Positions 1 to 6,356 of a stretch of 7,823 bases of DNA are shown piece by piece (the stretch's first letter is position 1; every line of letters starts with the position of its first letter). The notes under the pieces are model-generated. The model had not been told where the DNA came from, made no database searches, and was given only the letters and a program-made list of their open reading frames with translations. The DNA lies in NCBI GenBank assembly GCA_023424475.1, contig JAFADX010000412.1:1-7823 (forward strand), given 5' to 3'. Both the position numbers and the translations under genes were made by a program. The stretch comes from Pseudomonadota bacterium (GTDB taxonomy: Bacteria; Pseudomonadota; Alphaproteobacteria; Acetobacterales; Acetobacteraceae).

Positions 1-1252
1 GCACCATCTCCGCCGCGGCGCGGCGATCGACGCCTTCCTGCTGCACCTCTCCGATGCCCTTGAGCAGCATCTGCCAGGCGCGGCCGAGCGTGGGCACCGA
101 AAGCCGCATCGCGAGTGCTGCGCCGCGCGTGCGCTCGGCCTCGGGCAGCGTCTGGTCGTCCTTCAGCGCGGGCGCGGCGCGGAAGCGCGTCAGCAGGTGC
201 GTGAGTTCCGCGAGGTCCTGCAGCACCGCGAGCGGATCGGCACCGACCTCATGCGTGCGGTCGAGGATGGCGAGTGCCGCGGCGACATCGCCGCCCATCA
301 CCGCTTCCATCAGGTCGAACACCATGAAGCGGTCGGCGAGGCCGAGCATGTCGCGCACGCCCTCGGCAGTGACGGCGGCCCCGCCCGCGAGGCCGATCGC
401 CTGGTCGAGCAGCGAAAGGCCGTCGCGCACGGAGCCATCCGCCGCGCGGGCGACCATGCCGAGTGCCTCGGGCTCGGCCTCGACGGCTTCCTTCTCCGCG
501 ATGCGGCCGAAATGGTCGCGCAGCATGTCCACCGGCACGCGGCGCAGGGAGAAGACCTGGCAGCGGCTGCGGATGGTGACCGGCACCTTCCGCAGTTCCG
601 TGGTGGCGAGGACGAAGGTGACCGACGGCGGCGGTTCCTCCAGCGACTTCAGCAGCGCGTTGAAGGCCTGGTCGGTCAGCATGTGGACCTCGTCCAGGAT
701 AAACACCTTCTGGCGCCCCTGGGCGGGGCGGAAGCGCAGGGCTTCCCGGAGTTCGCGGACGTCGTCGATGCCGCGGTTGGAGGCGGCGTCCATCTCGACC
801 ACGTCCGGGTGGCGGTCGGCGAGGATCGCCCTGCATTCCGGGCAGACGCCGCAGGGGTCGGCGGTCGGGCCGCCCTTGCCGTCCGGGCCGATGCAGTTCA
901 GCGCGCGGGCGATGATGCGCGCGGTGGTGGTCTTGCCGACGCCGCGCACGCCGGTCAGCAGGAAGGCGTGGTGCACGCGGCCCTGCGCGAAGGCGTTGCG
1001 CAACGTGCGGACCAGGGCTTCCTGGCCGATCAGGTCGTCGAAATTCGTCGGGCGGTATTTGCGCGCCAGCACGCGATACGGGCCGCTCGGCACCGCCGCG
1101 GCGGCGACCATGGGCTTCGGCGGCGGCGCGGCGGTTGGCGCCGGGTCCCCGAACAGGCCCGGGCCTTCGGGGGGCGGGGGCTCGGGCAGGCCTTCCTCGG
1201 CCGCCGCGTCGCTCTCGTTCGATGCGGGAAAGCCGAGGAGATCGGAGGCCAT
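1..1252 (-). CDS. dnaX: DNA polymerase III subunit gamma/tau (5' part; C-terminus beyond the left edge)
   Basis: DnaX is the ATPase of the clamp loader that places the beta clamp on DNA; the longer tau form also ties the polymerase cores to the replisome. The visible 417 residues read MASDLLGFPAS at the start. After an Ala/Pro-rich leader of about 57 residues, the core begins with YRVLARKYRP and the IGQ motif (to about residue 77). The AAA+ features follow in order: Walker A GVRGVGKT at 101-108, zinc cysteines C120, C134, C137 and C140, Walker B DEVH at 187-190, and the arginine-finger motif SRC at 229-231. The tau C-terminal domains lie outside the window, so no frameshift site or gamma/tau choice can be judged. 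The ATG at 1252 was chosen because AGGGA lies just upstream and the frame is open from there. A shorter start, Met48 at 1111, would remove most of the leader and cannot be excluded. The gene follows the SRP RNA gene on the same strand by about 50 bases. Confidence 0.96.
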   Translation of the reverse strand, partial: MASDLLGFPASNESDAAAEEGLPEPPPPEGPGLFGDPAPTAAPPPKPMVAAAAVPSGPYRVLARKYRPTNFDDLIGQEALVRTLRNAFAQGRVHHAFLLTGVRGVGKTTTARIIARALNCIGPDGKGGPTADPCGVCPECRAILADRHPDVVEMDAASNRGIDDVRELREALRFRPAQGRQKVFILDEVHMLTDQAFNALLKSLEEPPPSVTFVLATTELRKVPVTIRSRCQVFSLRRVPVDMLRDHFGRIAEKEAVEAEPEALGMVARAADGSVRDGLSLLDQAIGLAGGAAVTAEGVRDMLGLADRFMVFDLMEAVMGGDVAAALAILDRTHEVGADPLAVLQDLAELTHLLTRFRAAPALKDDQTLPEAERTRGAALAMRLSVPTLGRAWQMLLKGIGEVQQEGVDRRAAAEMV

Positions 1253-1262
1253 GCTGTCCCTA

Positions 1263-1277
1263 AGCGGCGCGGCCGCT
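1263..1277 (-). terminator. Small hairpin between ffs and dnaX (possible weak terminator or leader structure)
   Basis: On the minus strand AGCGGC and GCCGCT form a 6-bp stem around the loop CGC, directly before the dnaX ribosome binding site. Only TTAGGG follows it, with no run of T, so an intrinsic terminator is doubtful. It could instead mark the end of ffs processing or simply be GC-rich sequence. Confidence 0.2.
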
Positions 1278-1299
1278 CCGGGCCGGGGTGGCTGACGGG

Positions 1300-1398
1300 T
1301 GGAAGGCCGGCAAGCGACCCGGGCGAGAACCCGTTACGGCTGCTTCCTTCCGGACCTGACCGGGTTGGCGGGGAGCCCGTCCGCCGCCGACCTTCCGA
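1300..1398 (-). ncRNA. ffs: Bacterial small signal recognition particle RNA (4.5S RNA)
   Basis: This is the RNA core of the signal recognition particle, which binds Ffh and targets nascent membrane proteins to FtsY. The minus strand contains the diagnostic domain IV apex: CAGGTCC, the GGAA tetraloop (1348-1351) and GGAAGCAG, with the asymmetric internal loop that Ffh recognises. The RNA ends pair: GGAAGGTCGGC near the 5' end (down from 1396) matches GCCGGCCTTCC near the 3' end (down to 1301), with one G-U pair, closing one long hairpin of about 97 nt. That is the size of the Alu-lacking bacterial type. Exact ends are inferred from the stem and from the promoter spacing. It lies upstream of dnaX in the same direction, a usual arrangement in alphaproteobacteria. 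Confidence 0.96.
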
Positions 1399-1404
1399 GG
1401 GCAC

Positions 1405-1433
1405 CATATCATGCCCTGCCCCCTTCGCGCCAA
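1405..1433 (-). promoter_or_regulatory. Candidate promoter for ffs (and perhaps dnaX)
   Basis: On the minus strand a -35-like TTGGCG (1428-1433) is followed by a 17-base spacer and a -10-like GATATG (1405-1410). The implied transcription start, about 7 bases further at 1398, coincides with the 5' end of the SRP RNA stem. The hexamers match the sigma-70 consensus only partly (4/6 and 3/6). The spacing and position are the main support. Confidence 0.5.
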
Positions 1434-1491
1434 TGGGGTGCCGTAACCGTGTCCGCAGGGCAGGCGAAAGCCGTGGCGAAGGAGAGACGCC

Positions 1492-1962
1492 ATGGCCCTC
1501 AGCCGCCGCTCGATGCTCTGGATGGTCCCCGGCGCCACGCTCGCGGTCCCGGTCGGGACGCTGTTCCTGCCGGGCCTGGCGCGCGCCGCGCAGGTCAATG
1601 CGGAGGACGGCGTCGCCGTCCGCGGCACCGATGTCGTCGCCTATTTCACCCAGGGCCGCCCGGTGCAGGGCAGCCCGGCCTTCACCTACATGTGGCGCGG
1701 CGCGATCTGGCGATTCGCCTCCGCGGCGCACCGGGGCCTCTTCGCTGCCGACCCGGAGCGATATGCCCCGGCCTATGGCGGCTTCTGCGCCTTTGCCGTG
1801 AGCGAGGGCTACACCGCCCCGATCGACCCGGACGCCTGGCGGATCGTCGATGGCCGGCTCTATCTGAACTACGACCGGGACGTGCAGCGCCGCTGGGAGC
1901 GCGACATCCCCGGCCGCATCGCGCGCGGCAACGCCAACTGGCCGCGCCTGTCGATGCCCTGA
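1492..1962 (+). CDS. Exported YHS-domain protein of the (seleno)protein family, Cys form
   Basis: This 156-residue protein has an N-terminal export signal: SRRSMLW at 4-10 (twin arginines, Tat-like), a hydrophobic stretch to about residue 29, and a likely cleavage after ALARA-type residues near 32-33. The mature part is a single YHS domain. It includes AVRGTDVVAYFTQGRPVQG (42-60), ADPERYAPAYGGFCAFAVSEGY (in part 86-107), and the family tail with LYLNYDRDVQRRW and a final NANWP. YHS domains are small folds often linked to metal binding, and the role of this exported family is not known. Some family members carry selenocysteine in the GGxC motif; here Cys99 is an ordinary TGC codon. AAGGAG (1479-1484) sits 7 bases before the ATG. 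The gene is divergent from ffs and stands alone. I see no convincing promoter in the short gap before it. Confidence 0.88.
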   Translation: MALSRRSMLWMVPGATLAVPVGTLFLPGLARAAQVNAEDGVAVRGTDVVAYFTQGRPVQGSPAFTYMWRGAIWRFASAAHRGLFAADPERYAPAYGGFCAFAVSEGYTAPIDPDAWRIVDGRLYLNYDRDVQRRWERDIPGRIARGNANWPRLSMP

Positions 1963-1968
1963 CGCCTC

Positions 1969-2013
1969 GCTCGGCAGGGCCCTCCGCCGCCGCCGCGATC
2001 CGCTGAGCCGAGC
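1969..2013 (+). terminator. Possible terminator after the YHS gene
   Basis: GCTCGGC (1969-1975) and GCCGAGC (2007-2013) form a perfect 7-bp stem with a 31-base GC-rich loop, starting 7 bases after the stop codon. It is followed by CTTTCCC, which is only a weak T tract. The position is right, but the loop is long, so this is tentative. Confidence 0.3.
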
Positions 2014-2020
2014 CTTTCCC

Positions 2021-2036
2021 GGGCGGGCGGGCGGGC
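2021..2036. repeat. Short tandem GGGC x4
   Basis: Four exact copies of the tetramer GGGC lie just before the cysteine synthase remnant. It is a minor simple repeat that may have arisen by slippage and has no visible function. Confidence 0.6.
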
Positions 2037-2241
2037 AGCCAGCCCAGCATTCGCATCGTCGCCGCCGAATCCGCCGTCGTTTCCGGCAGCCTGACGGGGG
2101 CGCACAGGATCGACGAGATCGGCGCGGGCTACGTGGCGGCGCTGCGCGTCGCCGCGCCTCGAACCCTCCGCCACCGTGGTGACGGCCATGTGCGATACTG
2201 GGATGAAGTATCCTGGCTCGTTCGGCCCGCCGGCCGCCTGA
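2031..2241 (+). pseudogene. Remnant of a PLP-dependent cysteine synthase-type gene (C-terminal fragments)
   Basis: Two pieces of one protein family are visible in different frames. The first, read from 2043, gives PSIRIVAAESAVVSG and then TGAHRIDEIGAGYV. This resembles the part of cysteine synthase-like enzymes that reads roughly VEP..S.VLSGG..GPH.I.GIGAGFV. The second, read from about 2155 one base out of phase, gives LEPSATVVTAMCDTGMKY and ends after GSFGPPAA at a TGA (2239-2241). This resembles the family end VVT.MCDTGMKYL...FG. The bases between them (AALRVAA, 2136-2156) fit the helix that normally precedes this end. Roughly 40 to 50 residues normally lying between GAGYV and AALRVA are missing. 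The whole N-terminal half, including the PLP lysine, is also absent, and I find no recognisable sequence of it upstream. So the gene is broken by truncation, an internal deletion and a frameshift. The family call is from motif memory, not a search. Confidence 0.62.
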
Positions 2242-2289
2242 TCGGGAGAAGACGCTTCCCAGAACGACAGGGCCGGAGAGGTCCCGCCG

Positions 2290-2850
2290 TCAGAAGGGCC
2301 GGCCGGCGAGCGGCCGTCCGACCCAGGGCGCCACCGCATTGGCGAGGTGCGCGAAGAGCGCCGCGTCGTCCGTGCCGTGCCGCTCGCAGGACAGCACCGC
2401 CGTCCAGACCACGCGGCCGGAGGCGCGTTCGCGCAGGTCCACGACGCCGCTGACGCGCAGGGTCGGGATCTGCCGCCCGCCCGCGCGTGGTGCGTTCTGC
2501 GCCCAGGTGATGTCGTCGCTGTCGCGGAAGGTCCGGTCCTGCATCGTGTCGCCGAAGCCGAGCTGGCTGCCGCCCTCCTGCGAGATGCCGCCGCGCCAGG
2601 ACAGGATGTAGGGCGCATCCGCGCGCACCTGCCGCCCGTTGTCGCGCAGGGCGGCGAGCACGGCCTCGCGCAGCCGCCGCTCGTTCGGCGAGCCCTGGCT
2701 CTCGGGCACCGCGATCGCCGCGTCGCGCGGCACCGGCGCGAAGGAATTGGCCGAAAGACGCCCCGGGCAGATGCCCTGCGCCGCGGCCGGCATGGCCGCC
2801 GCCACCGCCAGCGCGCCCAGCAACATGGTTCGAATCGTCAAGGCGCGCAT
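2290..2850 (-). CDS. Small secreted protein of unknown function
   Basis: I do not recognise this 186-residue protein. The start at 2850 was chosen because it gives a classic Sec signal peptide: MRALTIR, a hydrophobic core LLGALAVAAAM, and PAAAQ with likely cleavage after residue 24. GGGGGA also lies a few bases upstream. An upstream ATG at 2916 would bury this signal behind 22 extra residues. The mature part has only two cysteines, C28 and C155, which could form a disulfide if it is periplasmic. Visible segments include a charged helix NERRLREAVLAALRDNG (56-72), then YILSWRGGISQEGG (81-94). The C-terminal part has LRVSGVVDLRERASGRVVW (131-149) followed by a helix DDAALFAHLANAV (161-173). That strand-turn-strand ending in GRVVW followed by a helix is reminiscent of small envelope proteins such as DUF4136, but the match is weak. 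The gene lies downstream of argG on the same strand, separated by two hairpins, so it is probably a separate unit. Confidence 0.75.
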   Translation of the reverse strand: MRALTIRTMLLGALAVAAAMPAAAQGICPGRLSANSFAPVPRDAAIAVPESQGSPNERRLREAVLAALRDNGRQVRADAPYILSWRGGISQEGGSQLGFGDTMQDRTFRDSDDITWAQNAPRAGGRQIPTLRVSGVVDLRERASGRVVWTAVLSCERHGTDDAALFAHLANAVAPWVGRPLAGRPF

Positions 2851-2927
2851 GCCGTCCCCCGCAACTACCTGCGCGGAGACTAAGGCAGTTCCGGCGCCGC
2901 ACAAACCACGCCCCATCCAGGCGGGGT

Positions 2928-2949
2928 CCGGGGTGGCCCGGCACCCCGG
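2928..2949 (-). terminator. Second GC hairpin downstream of argG
   Basis: CCGGGGTG and CACCCCGG form a perfect 8-bp stem around a 6-base loop. It is the distal member of a tandem pair after argG. There is no T tract, so a role as a termination or 3'-end stabilising structure is inferred from position only. Confidence 0.4.
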
Positions 2950-2954
2950 CGGGG

Positions 2955-2973
2955 GCGGGGGCGGCGCCCCCGC
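2955..2973 (-). terminator. First GC hairpin downstream of argG
   Basis: GCGGGGGC and GCCCCCGC form a perfect 8-bp stem around a 3-base loop, beginning 11 bases after the argG stop codon. As with its neighbour there is no T tract, which is common in very GC-rich genomes. It probably ends or protects the argG transcript. Confidence 0.45.
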
Positions 2974-2983
2974 ATCGCCTTCC

Positions 2984-4219
<1,236 letters not shown>

Positions 4220-4251
4220 CGGGCGCTCTCCAGGCTTACGAAAACCGGGCG

Positions 4252-4280
4252 GGTATGGCGCCCGGCGCGGCGCGAGGCAA
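4252..4280 (-). promoter_or_regulatory. Candidate promoter for argG
   Basis: On the minus strand TTGCCT (4275-4280) and CATACC (4252-4257) are separated by 17 bases, about 33 bases before the argG start. The matches are partial (4/6 and 3/6), so this is a position-supported guess. I see no clear ArgR operator. Confidence 0.3.
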
Positions 4281-4326
4281 GGCCGGCCGGCGCCCGGACG
4301 ACCACCGCGGACCCAAGGGGACGACC

Positions 4327-4881
4327 ATGGCGGAACCCGAACGGCACTTCTTCGTCATCACCGGCGGGCCCGGCGCGGGGAAGAGCACGCTCCTCGACCA
4401 CCTCGCTCGGGAGGGCGTTGCCTGCTGCCCCGAGGCCGGGCGCGGCATCATCCAGGCCCAGGCCGCGGTCGGCGGGCCGGCACTGCCCTGGCGGGACCGG
4501 CGGCTCTTCGCCGAGATGATGCTGGGCTGGGAGATGCGCTCCCACGAAGCGGCGCGGGGGCTGCCCGGGCCGGTGCTGTTCGACCGGGGCGTGCCCGACG
4601 TCATCGGCTACCTGCGGCTGGAGGGACTGCCGGTGCCGGACCATCTGCTGCGCGCGGCGGCGCGGCTGCGCTATCACCGCCGCGTCTTCGTCGCGCCGCC
4701 CTGGCCGGCGATCTACCGGCAGGACGCGGAACGCCGGCAGGACCCCGAGACCGCCCGGCGGACCTGCGATGCCATGCGCGAGGCCTATGCCGGCCTCGGC
4801 TACGACCTCATCGACCTGCCGCTCGCCGGCGTCGCGGAGCGTGCGGCCTTCGTGCGGGATGCCCTGGGGCTGCGGCCCTGA
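4327..4881 (+). CDS. Small P-loop ATPase, AAA_28-like
   Basis: This is a 184-residue single-domain P-loop protein. Walker A GGPGAGKST is at 13-21, close to the N-terminus. PEAGR at 35-39 and LFDRGVPDVIGYL at 85-97 follow. These resemble the EagR and fDRg..D...Y motifs of the AAA_28 family, whose fold is close to nucleoside kinases. An arginine-rich region, YRQDAERRQDPETARR (130-145), fits the lid that contacts phosphates. It could be an ATPase or a small-molecule kinase; the substrate is unknown. The start at 4327 has AAGGGGA upstream and puts the P-loop at the usual distance. An in-frame ATG at 4255 would add 24 poorly conserved-looking residues and overlap the argG promoter region. The gene is divergent from argG and converges on the dismutase gene, with stops 17 bases apart, so it is probably its own unit. 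Confidence 0.82.
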   Translation: MAEPERHFFVITGGPGAGKSTLLDHLAREGVACCPEAGRGIIQAQAAVGGPALPWRDRRLFAEMMLGWEMRSHEAARGLPGPVLFDRGVPDVIGYLRLEGLPVPDHLLRAAARLRYHRRVFVAPPWPAIYRQDAERRQDPETARRTCDAMREAYAGLGYDLIDLPLAGVAERAAFVRDALGLRP

Positions 4882-4898
4882 GGCGCCCGCGGCGGGGC

Positions 4899-5621
4899 TC
4901 AGACCCGGAGCGTACCGTTCCGCGCCGCCTCGTAGCGCGCCTGGATCTTTTCCCAGTCCAGCACGTTCCACCACGCCGCCAGGTAGTCCGCCCTGCGGTT
5001 CTGGTAGCGCAGGTAGTAGGCGTGCTCCCACACGTCGTTGCCCATCAGCACCCGGCCGCCCTCCATCAGCGGCGTGTCCTGGTTGGGCTTCGAGACGATG
5101 GAAAGGCCCCCCGCCGGCGTCACCGCCACGAAGACCCAGCCCGAGCCGAAAACCCGCGCGCCGGCGGTGTTGAAGTCGGTGCGGAACTTGTCCATGCCGC
5201 CGAGGTCACGGTCGATGGCGGCCTTGAGGTCGCCGGTGGGCTCGCCGCCCGCGCCGCCCATGATCTCCCAGAACATGGAATGGTTGGCGTGCCCGCCGCC
5301 ATTGTTGCGCAGCGCCGTGCGCACCGCCTCCGGCGCCTGGGAGATGCGCTGCAGCAGGTCGTCGAGCTGCATCGAGGCGAGGGCGGAATGGTCCTTCACC
5401 GCCGCATTCAGGTTCGCGACATAGGCCGCGTGGTGGCGATCGTGGTGGATCGTCATGGTCATGGCGTCGATCGCGCGCTCGTTCGCGTCGGCGGCATAGG
5501 GCAGGGCAGGCAGGGTGAAGGGCCCGGACGGCGCCTGGGCATGGGCCGGGCGGCGCGCCGTCGCCAGCGCGGCGAGGCCGGCGGCTCCGAACAGAAGGCC
5601 GCGGCGGTTCGTCGTGATCAT
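4899..5621 (-). CDS. Superoxide dismutase (Mn/Fe family), exported by a Tat-type signal
   Basis: The enzyme converts superoxide to hydrogen peroxide and oxygen. The 240 residues comprise a signal and one full Mn/Fe SOD domain from about residue 35. Metal ligands by motif are H59 (in TIHHDRHH), H114 (in HANHSMFW), D196 and H200 (in GNDVWEHAYY). The Mn-type markers are present: Gly110 before the HANHS motif and Gln181 in NQDTPL. Fe enzymes instead place their glutamine near the second His. So Mn is the likelier metal, though cambialistic use cannot be ruled out. The N-terminus has NRRGLLF (5-11), a hydrophobic run and RRPAHAQA, a twin-arginine signal with cleavage near residue 29. This points to a folded, metal-loaded enzyme in the periplasm. 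GGGGAG (5628-5633) lies 6 bases before the ATG and can be occluded by a hairpin. I leave out a sodA/sodB symbol because the exported form does not map cleanly to either. Confidence 0.95.
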   Translation of the reverse strand: MITTNRRGLLFGAAGLAALATARRPAHAQAPSGPFTLPALPYAADANERAIDAMTMTIHHDRHHAAYVANLNAAVKDHSALASMQLDDLLQRISQAPEAVRTALRNNGGGHANHSMFWEIMGGAGGEPTGDLKAAIDRDLGGMDKFRTDFNTAGARVFGSGWVFVAVTPAGGLSIVSKPNQDTPLMEGGRVLMGNDVWEHAYYLRYQNRRADYLAAWWNVLDWEKIQARYEAARNGTLRV

Positions 5622-5629
5622 GGCTCACT

Positions 5630-5649
5630 CCCCGAGGATGGCGTCGGGG
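5630..5649 (-). promoter_or_regulatory. Hairpin over the dismutase ribosome binding site
   Basis: In the minus-strand mRNA CCCCGA (5649-5644) can pair with TCGGGG (5635-5630), a 6-bp stem with an 8-base loop. The 3' arm contains the GGGG of the Shine-Dalgarno sequence, so folding would hide it. It could tune translation or be a chance GC pairing. Confidence 0.35.
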
Positions 5650-5901
5650 GAAGATGATGATTGCACCGGCACGCGGCAACCGCGTCCTGGCGGTCCCCGG
5701 CCGAAAGAGGCCCGCACGCCCGTGCGGCCGCAGCAACGGCAACGGCCGGACGGGAGGCGGGCCGGGGCCTGGGCGGGGCGCTGCACCGTCCCGCGCGCGG
5801 GCTCATACCAGGCGTTCGGCGTTTCGACCTGCGGCCCGCAGGGCCGAGCACCCGAACGGGCGCCGCCGCGGATGCGGCCCGCCCGGCGCACGAGGGGCAC
5901 G
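5650..5901. other. Gap with no convincing gene
   Basis: This stretch lies upstream of the dismutase gene and downstream of the FYDLN gene, both on the minus strand. Frames here are open only because the sequence is GC-rich; the possible products are Arg/Pro/Gly/Ala-rich with no recognisable motif or good start. No tRNA signature was found on either strand. A weak promoter-like pair for the dismutase may exist on the minus strand near 5660-5690 (TTGCCG, then CATCTT after 17 bases). The left half of an imperfect inverted repeat lies at 5802-5831. Confidence 0.5.
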
Positions 5902-5931
5902 AAGGTGAAGCCTTCGGGCGTTTGGTATCAG
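5802..5931. repeat. Imperfect inverted repeat pair
   Basis: The plus-strand segment 5802-5831 begins CTCATACCAGGCG. The minus-strand segment 5931-5902 begins CTGATACCAAACG. Over 30 bases without gaps, 18 match, with a shared core AT-ACCA followed by spaced CG pairs. The right copy overlaps the stop codon of the FYDLN gene. It may be a decayed REP- or MITE-like unit or coincidence. Confidence 0.25.
5900..5916 (-). terminator. Hairpin downstream of the FYDLN gene
   Basis: CGAAGG and CCTTCG form a 6-bp stem with a 5-base loop, starting 11 bases after the stop codon on the minus strand. No T tract follows. Position suggests a transcript end, but the call is weak. Confidence 0.35.
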
Positions 5932-6251
5932 TTCTCCTCGTCGCGGTCCGCCTCGACCTCGATCTCCTCGCCGATGCTCTCGGCGTCGTCCTCGAGCTCT
6001 TCCGCGTCCTCGATCGCCTCGTCGCCCTCGACGTCCTCCACTTCCAGGTCGTCGGTCTCCTCCGGGCTCGCGGCGCGCTTCTTCACCTTCTCGTCGGGGA
6101 CCGGGGCGACGGGGGCGCGGCGCAGGCGGGGCTGTTCGGCAGGCTGCTCGGTGCCGCATTTCGGGCAGACCGCGGGGGTGCGGGTCAGGTCGTAGAAGCG
6201 CGTGCCGCAGGCGACGCAGGTGCGCTTCAGGCCAAGTTCGGGCTTTGCCAT
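5928..6251 (-). CDS. FYDLN-acid family zinc-ribbon protein (TIGR02300-like)
   Basis: This 107-residue protein has two parts. Residues 1-34 form a zinc ribbon with pairs C12/C15 (CVAC) and C29/C32 (CPKC). They also carry the family signature FYDL at 19-22, which is followed here by T where the family name implies N. The C-terminal part is an acidic tail: 25 of the last 43 residues are Asp or Glu. Between them lies a basic/Pro stretch (about 41-60). The family is restricted mainly to alphaproteobacteria and its function is not known; zinc binding and contact with a basic partner such as a nucleoprotein or the ribosome are inference. The frame is open far upstream, but the ATG at 6251 gives the family-typical start MAKPELG. 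The ribosome binding site is weak (GGA about 8 bases upstream). It is divergent from aroA, a neighbour arrangement I recall as common in this group. Confidence 0.93.
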   Translation of the reverse strand: MAKPELGLKRTCVACGTRFYDLTRTPAVCPKCGTEQPAEQPRLRRAPVAPVPDEKVKKRAASPEETDDLEVEDVEGDEAIEDAEELEDDAESIGEEIEVEADRDEEN

Positions 6252-6315
6252 GGTTCTGTCCGTCTCGCGCGCAGTGCCCGCGGGGGCCGTACGCCGTCTG
6301 CAAAGGGTCGGGCGC

Positions 6316-6343
6316 ATTGCCACGCGATGCCGGGCCATGTCAA
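6316..6343 (-). promoter_or_regulatory. Candidate promoter for the FYDLN gene
   Basis: The minus strand has a perfect -35 hexamer TTGACA (6338-6343), a 16-base spacer and GGCAAT (6316-6321) as a -10. The predicted start near 6309 would give a leader of about 57 bases. The -10 matches only 3/6. Confidence 0.42.
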
Positions 6344-6345
6344 AC
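6317..6345 (+). promoter_or_regulatory. Candidate promoter for aroA
   Basis: On the plus strand TTGCCA (6317-6322, 5/6 to consensus) and TCAAAC (6340-6345, 3/6) are separated by 17 bases. Transcription would start near 6352, only about 5 bases before the aroA ATG, implying a nearly leaderless message. This fits the lack of a clear ribosome binding site there. Confidence 0.3.
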
Positions 6346-6356
6346 GCGGCTTCGCC

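Noticed and set aside
1030..1731. Minus-strand frame across ffs and the YHS gene
   Set aside because: It covers a structural RNA and is antisense to a gene with clear domain motifs.
197..1801. Long plus-strand open frame antisense to dnaX and ffs
   Set aside because: It runs through a certain SRP RNA gene and opposite dnaX. It is open only because stop codons are rare at this GC content, and it shows no motif.
1869..2618. Minus-strand frames covering the remnant and the YHS tail
   Set aside because: They are Arg/Ala/Gly-rich with no motif. The plus-strand cysteine synthase similarity and the minus-strand signal-peptide protein explain the region better.
5650..5927. Possible tRNA gene between the dismutase and FYDLN genes
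   Set aside because: No TPsiC-like GGTTCGAATCC or acceptor pairing was found on either strand.
5661..6356. Upstream extension of aroA
   Set aside because: The extra 232 residues are antisense to the FYDLN gene and low in complexity. Family similarity begins at 6357.
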